Positions 62,556 to 64,000 of a stretch of DNA of 64,000 nt are shown here, piece after piece; position 1 is the stretch's first letter; each line of letters opens with the position of its first letter. The translations under genes were made by a program, and so were the position numbers. The DNA lies in the NCBI RefSeq assembly GCF_003337375.1, contig NZ_QPJD01000002.1:186001-250000 (forward strand), in the 5' to 3' direction. This DNA is from Paenibacillus prosopidis. Lineage in GTDB: Bacteria; Bacillota; Bacilli; Paenibacillales; Paenibacillaceae. The notes beneath the pieces are model-generated. The model had not been told where the DNA came from and ran no database searches. It was given only the letters and a program-made list of their open reading frames with translations.

Positions 62556-63205
62556 GCTTTCAAAAAATCGCATTAGAGGATAAGCAGCGGGCTTTATCTG
62601 AGCTGCGCGACGTGAAGGAGCTGTTTGCCTCGCGCGGCTTGTTCCCGGGAACAAGCGGCAATCTATCCATACGCGTTGGCGATTACAAGCCGGATGAGTT
62701 CCAATTCGCCATTACTGCCAGCGGCAAAGATAAAACGGTTCATACACCGGAGGACTATTTGTTCGTTGACCAAGACGGCAAGCCATGCGAGACCACCCGG
62801 CTTAAGCCATCCGCGGAAACGCTCATCCATTGTGAAATATACAAGCTAACCGGGGCAGGCGCTATTTTCCATGTGCACACTGTATTTAATAGCGTCATTT
62901 CCGAATATTTCTGGGACCGCAAGTCAGTGCCCGTCGACGGTGTCGAGTTGATCAAAGGCTTTAATATTTGGGAAGAAGAGGCGCATATCGATATTCCGAT
63001 CGTATCGAATTTCGCCCATATCCCTTCTATCGTTCCTGAGATCACTGAGCGAATCGTCCAAAACATTCCCGGCATACTGCTGCGCAAGCACGGGATATAC
63101 GCTTGGGGTGCCAATGCATTTGAAGCGAAGCGTCATTTGGAGGCATTCGAATTTATTTTCGAATATGTATACCGGTTGGAAATGCTGACTCGCGGCACTC
63201 GTTAA
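62552..63205 (+). CDS. mtnB: Methylthioribulose-1-phosphate dehydratase
   Basis: A 217-residue class II aldolase-fold dehydratase. The GTSGNLSIRVGD block, the zinc-type FHVHTVFNSVIS His pair, and LRKHGIYAWG are typical. It dehydrates methylthioribulose-1-phosphate to the diketone used by MtnW. ATG at 62552 overlaps the mtnX stop (ATGA). It is the last gene of the unit; mtnA, mtnK and mtnD are not in the window. Confidence 0.94.
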   Translation: MSFQKIALEDKQRALSELRDVKELFASRGLFPGTSGNLSIRVGDYKPDEFQFAITASGKDKTVHTPEDYLFVDQDGKPCETTRLKPSAETLIHCEIYKLTGAGAIFHVHTVFNSVISEYFWDRKSVPVDGVELIKGFNIWEEEAHIDIPIVSNFAHIPSIVPEITERIVQNIPGILLRKHGIYAWGANAFEAKRHLEAFEFIFEYVYRLEMLTRGTR

Positions 63206-63219
63206 ATAAGTTACATGCT

Positions 63220-63268
63220 AAAAAAGAGCAGTCCAAAACGCGCACCTTTCGTTTTAGACTGCTCTTTG
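63220..63268. terminator. Terminator after mtnB
   Basis: AAAGAGCAGTC-AAAACG pairs with CGTTTT-GACTGCTCTTT (63223-63267) around a single mismatch, with T-run. Confidence 0.85.
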
Positions 63269-63289
63269 TTATATACAGGAAAGGACTTG

Positions 63290-63310
63290 ACTTTGACGTA
63301 ACGTTAAAGT
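63290..63310. promoter_or_regulatory. MerR-type operator candidate upstream of the MerR-methyltransferase gene
   Basis: ACTTTGACGT-A-ACGTTAAAGT is a nearly perfect palindrome with symmetric mismatches, next to a TTGACT -35-like word. It lies 28 bases before the MerR-type ATG. MerR regulators bind such dyads between -35 and -10 with long spacing; self-regulation is likely. Confidence 0.5.
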
Positions 63311-63338
63311 TCAAAATGGCAGGAGGAGGGGATCCGTC

Positions 63339-64000
63339 ATGAAGGTGCATGAGGCAGCAAAGCTGCTTGGAGTAACACCGAGATCGCTGCGGTTTTACGA
63401 AGAAAAAGGGCTTATTAAGCCGCATAAGGAAGCAGTTAACGGATACCGGACCTATTCCGATGATGATCTCCTGCGGTTGCGCTGGATTGTAACGCTGCGA
63501 GAGCTGGGAATGCCCGTCTCCGCTATAATCGAAGCTTTAAATTCGATGGATGAGCCGGAAGCATTCATTTGCAAGATAGACGGTGCCCGCGCATCGTTGT
63601 ATGAAGAATGGGTTTCCGCTACCGAAGCTCTTCAAGCACTCGACGAGACCTTATTGGCATGGCAGCAAGGAGGCTCTGCTCAGCTTGTGCATGCCGAACA
63701 GACCGCCGAACGAATTAGACAAAATCGAAAGCTTCGTTCGTCGTGGAGCGATCAGTGGAATTATAACGAGATTGCTTTGCGATATGGACAAGACGCCCCG
63801 CAAGCTACCTTGGAAGGGGAGTTAACCGCTCAGCAATACGAGCAGGCGCTTGGGCGCACAGTTGAATGGCTTGATCCCCGACCGGGTGAGCCAGGCTTGG
63901 AGCTTGGAGCAGGCAGCGGAAACTTGTCGGTCCTTCTCGCTGCCGCCGGAGTAAAGCTGACAGTCATTGAGCAATCGACCGAGATGCTATCCATCTTGCG
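63339..64000 (+). CDS. MerR-type regulator fused to SAM methyltransferase (N-terminal part)
   Basis: The frame from ATG 63339 is open to the window edge (220 residues). Residues 1-70 are a MerR-type winged helix (VHEAAKLLGVTPRSLRFYEEKGLIKPHKEAVNGYRTYSDDDLLRLRWI). A helical linker follows and a class I SAM methyltransferase domain starts by about residue 185 (GLELGAGSGNLSVLLAAAG). AGGAGGAGGGG precedes the start. Such fused proteins are known in Bacillales, but the target and signal are unknown. Confidence 0.85.
   Translation, partial: MKVHEAAKLLGVTPRSLRFYEEKGLIKPHKEAVNGYRTYSDDDLLRLRWIVTLRELGMPVSAIIEALNSMDEPEAFICKIDGARASLYEEWVSATEALQALDETLLAWQQGGSAQLVHAEQTAERIRQNRKLRSSWSDQWNYNEIALRYGQDAPQATLEGELTAQQYEQALGRTVEWLDPRPGEPGLELGAGSGNLSVLLAAAGVKLTVIEQSTEMLSIL

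Noticed and set aside
1-64000. CRISPR arrays, insertion sequences, prophage, tRNA or rRNA genes
   Set aside because: No regularly spaced repeats, transposase, phage genes or tRNA-like cloverleaf segments were noticed on reading.

Overview
The window comes from a Gram-positive, endospore-forming member of the Bacillales, most likely Paenibacillus or a close relative. This is inferred from a cotJABC spore-coat operon, a gerA-type germinant-receptor operon, a YjcZ-type small sporulation protein, SLH-domain and GerMN cell-envelope proteins, a double-headed bacterial dynamin, DUF309/DUF2653/YqkE/YqkB-type Bacillales genes, strong AGGAGG-like ribosome sites with frequent TTG and GTG starts, and a proline T-box leader. 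No rRNA, tRNA, CRISPR array, insertion sequence or prophage was seen. It reads as ordinary chromosome with some lineage-specific genes.

Layout. 1-10 kb: the start of an M32 carboxypeptidase, YqkB, a beta-carbonic anhydrase, DUF309, a small membrane protein with YxcD, a secreted GH18 protein with six N-terminal repeats, a two-gene membrane operon of unknown role, a YjcZ peptide, a soluble sensor kinase divergent from a tryptophan/aspartate-rich secreted peptide, and cotJABC. 10-18.5 kb: a ribose-type sugar ABC transporter operon, a PAP2 protein with an altered motif, an RlmI-like methyltransferase, a pseudouridine synthase, a CapA-like protein, a MarR regulator and a 56-residue ORF. 18.6-26.3 kb: topoisomerase IV (parE-parC), an SGNH hydrolase with an ABC-2 transporter, and YqkE. 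26.4-37.7 kb: two divergent membrane-protein genes, a five-gene germinant-receptor operon (A-C-D-B-B) with tandem GerB paralogues, a DUF3231 protein, a two-subunit GMC dehydrogenase and purT. 37.8-51.1 kb: a BmrCD-like heterodimeric exporter, the dynamin, a small unknown protein and nth, then an SLH protein, a GerMN lipoprotein and a cell-wall amidase. 51.2-64 kb: leuCD with a divergent LysR regulator, then a mixed methionine-salvage/proline block (mtnU, a secreted protein, mtnE, proline T-box, proB-proA-proC-mtnW-mtnX-mtnB), and a MerR regulator fused to a methyltransferase that runs off the right edge.

How genes work together. The clearest linked functions are spore coat (cotJ), spore germination (gerA-type operon), chromosome decatenation (parE/parC), drug export (two half-transporters), leucine synthesis (leuCD), and the 3' half of the methionine salvage pathway. 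The most interesting arrangement is the last: proline-synthesis genes lie inside what in Bacillus subtilis is a contiguous mtn region. mtnW-X-B appear to be co-transcribed with proBAC, downstream of a proline-sensing T-box and with no S-box in sight. Other points worth a look are the tandem GerB pair, the Trp/Asp-rich secreted peptide beside a sensor kinase, the long alanine-rich linker of the dynamin, the PAP2 protein lacking its motif-2 histidine, and several hairpins placed between genes or upstream of starts.
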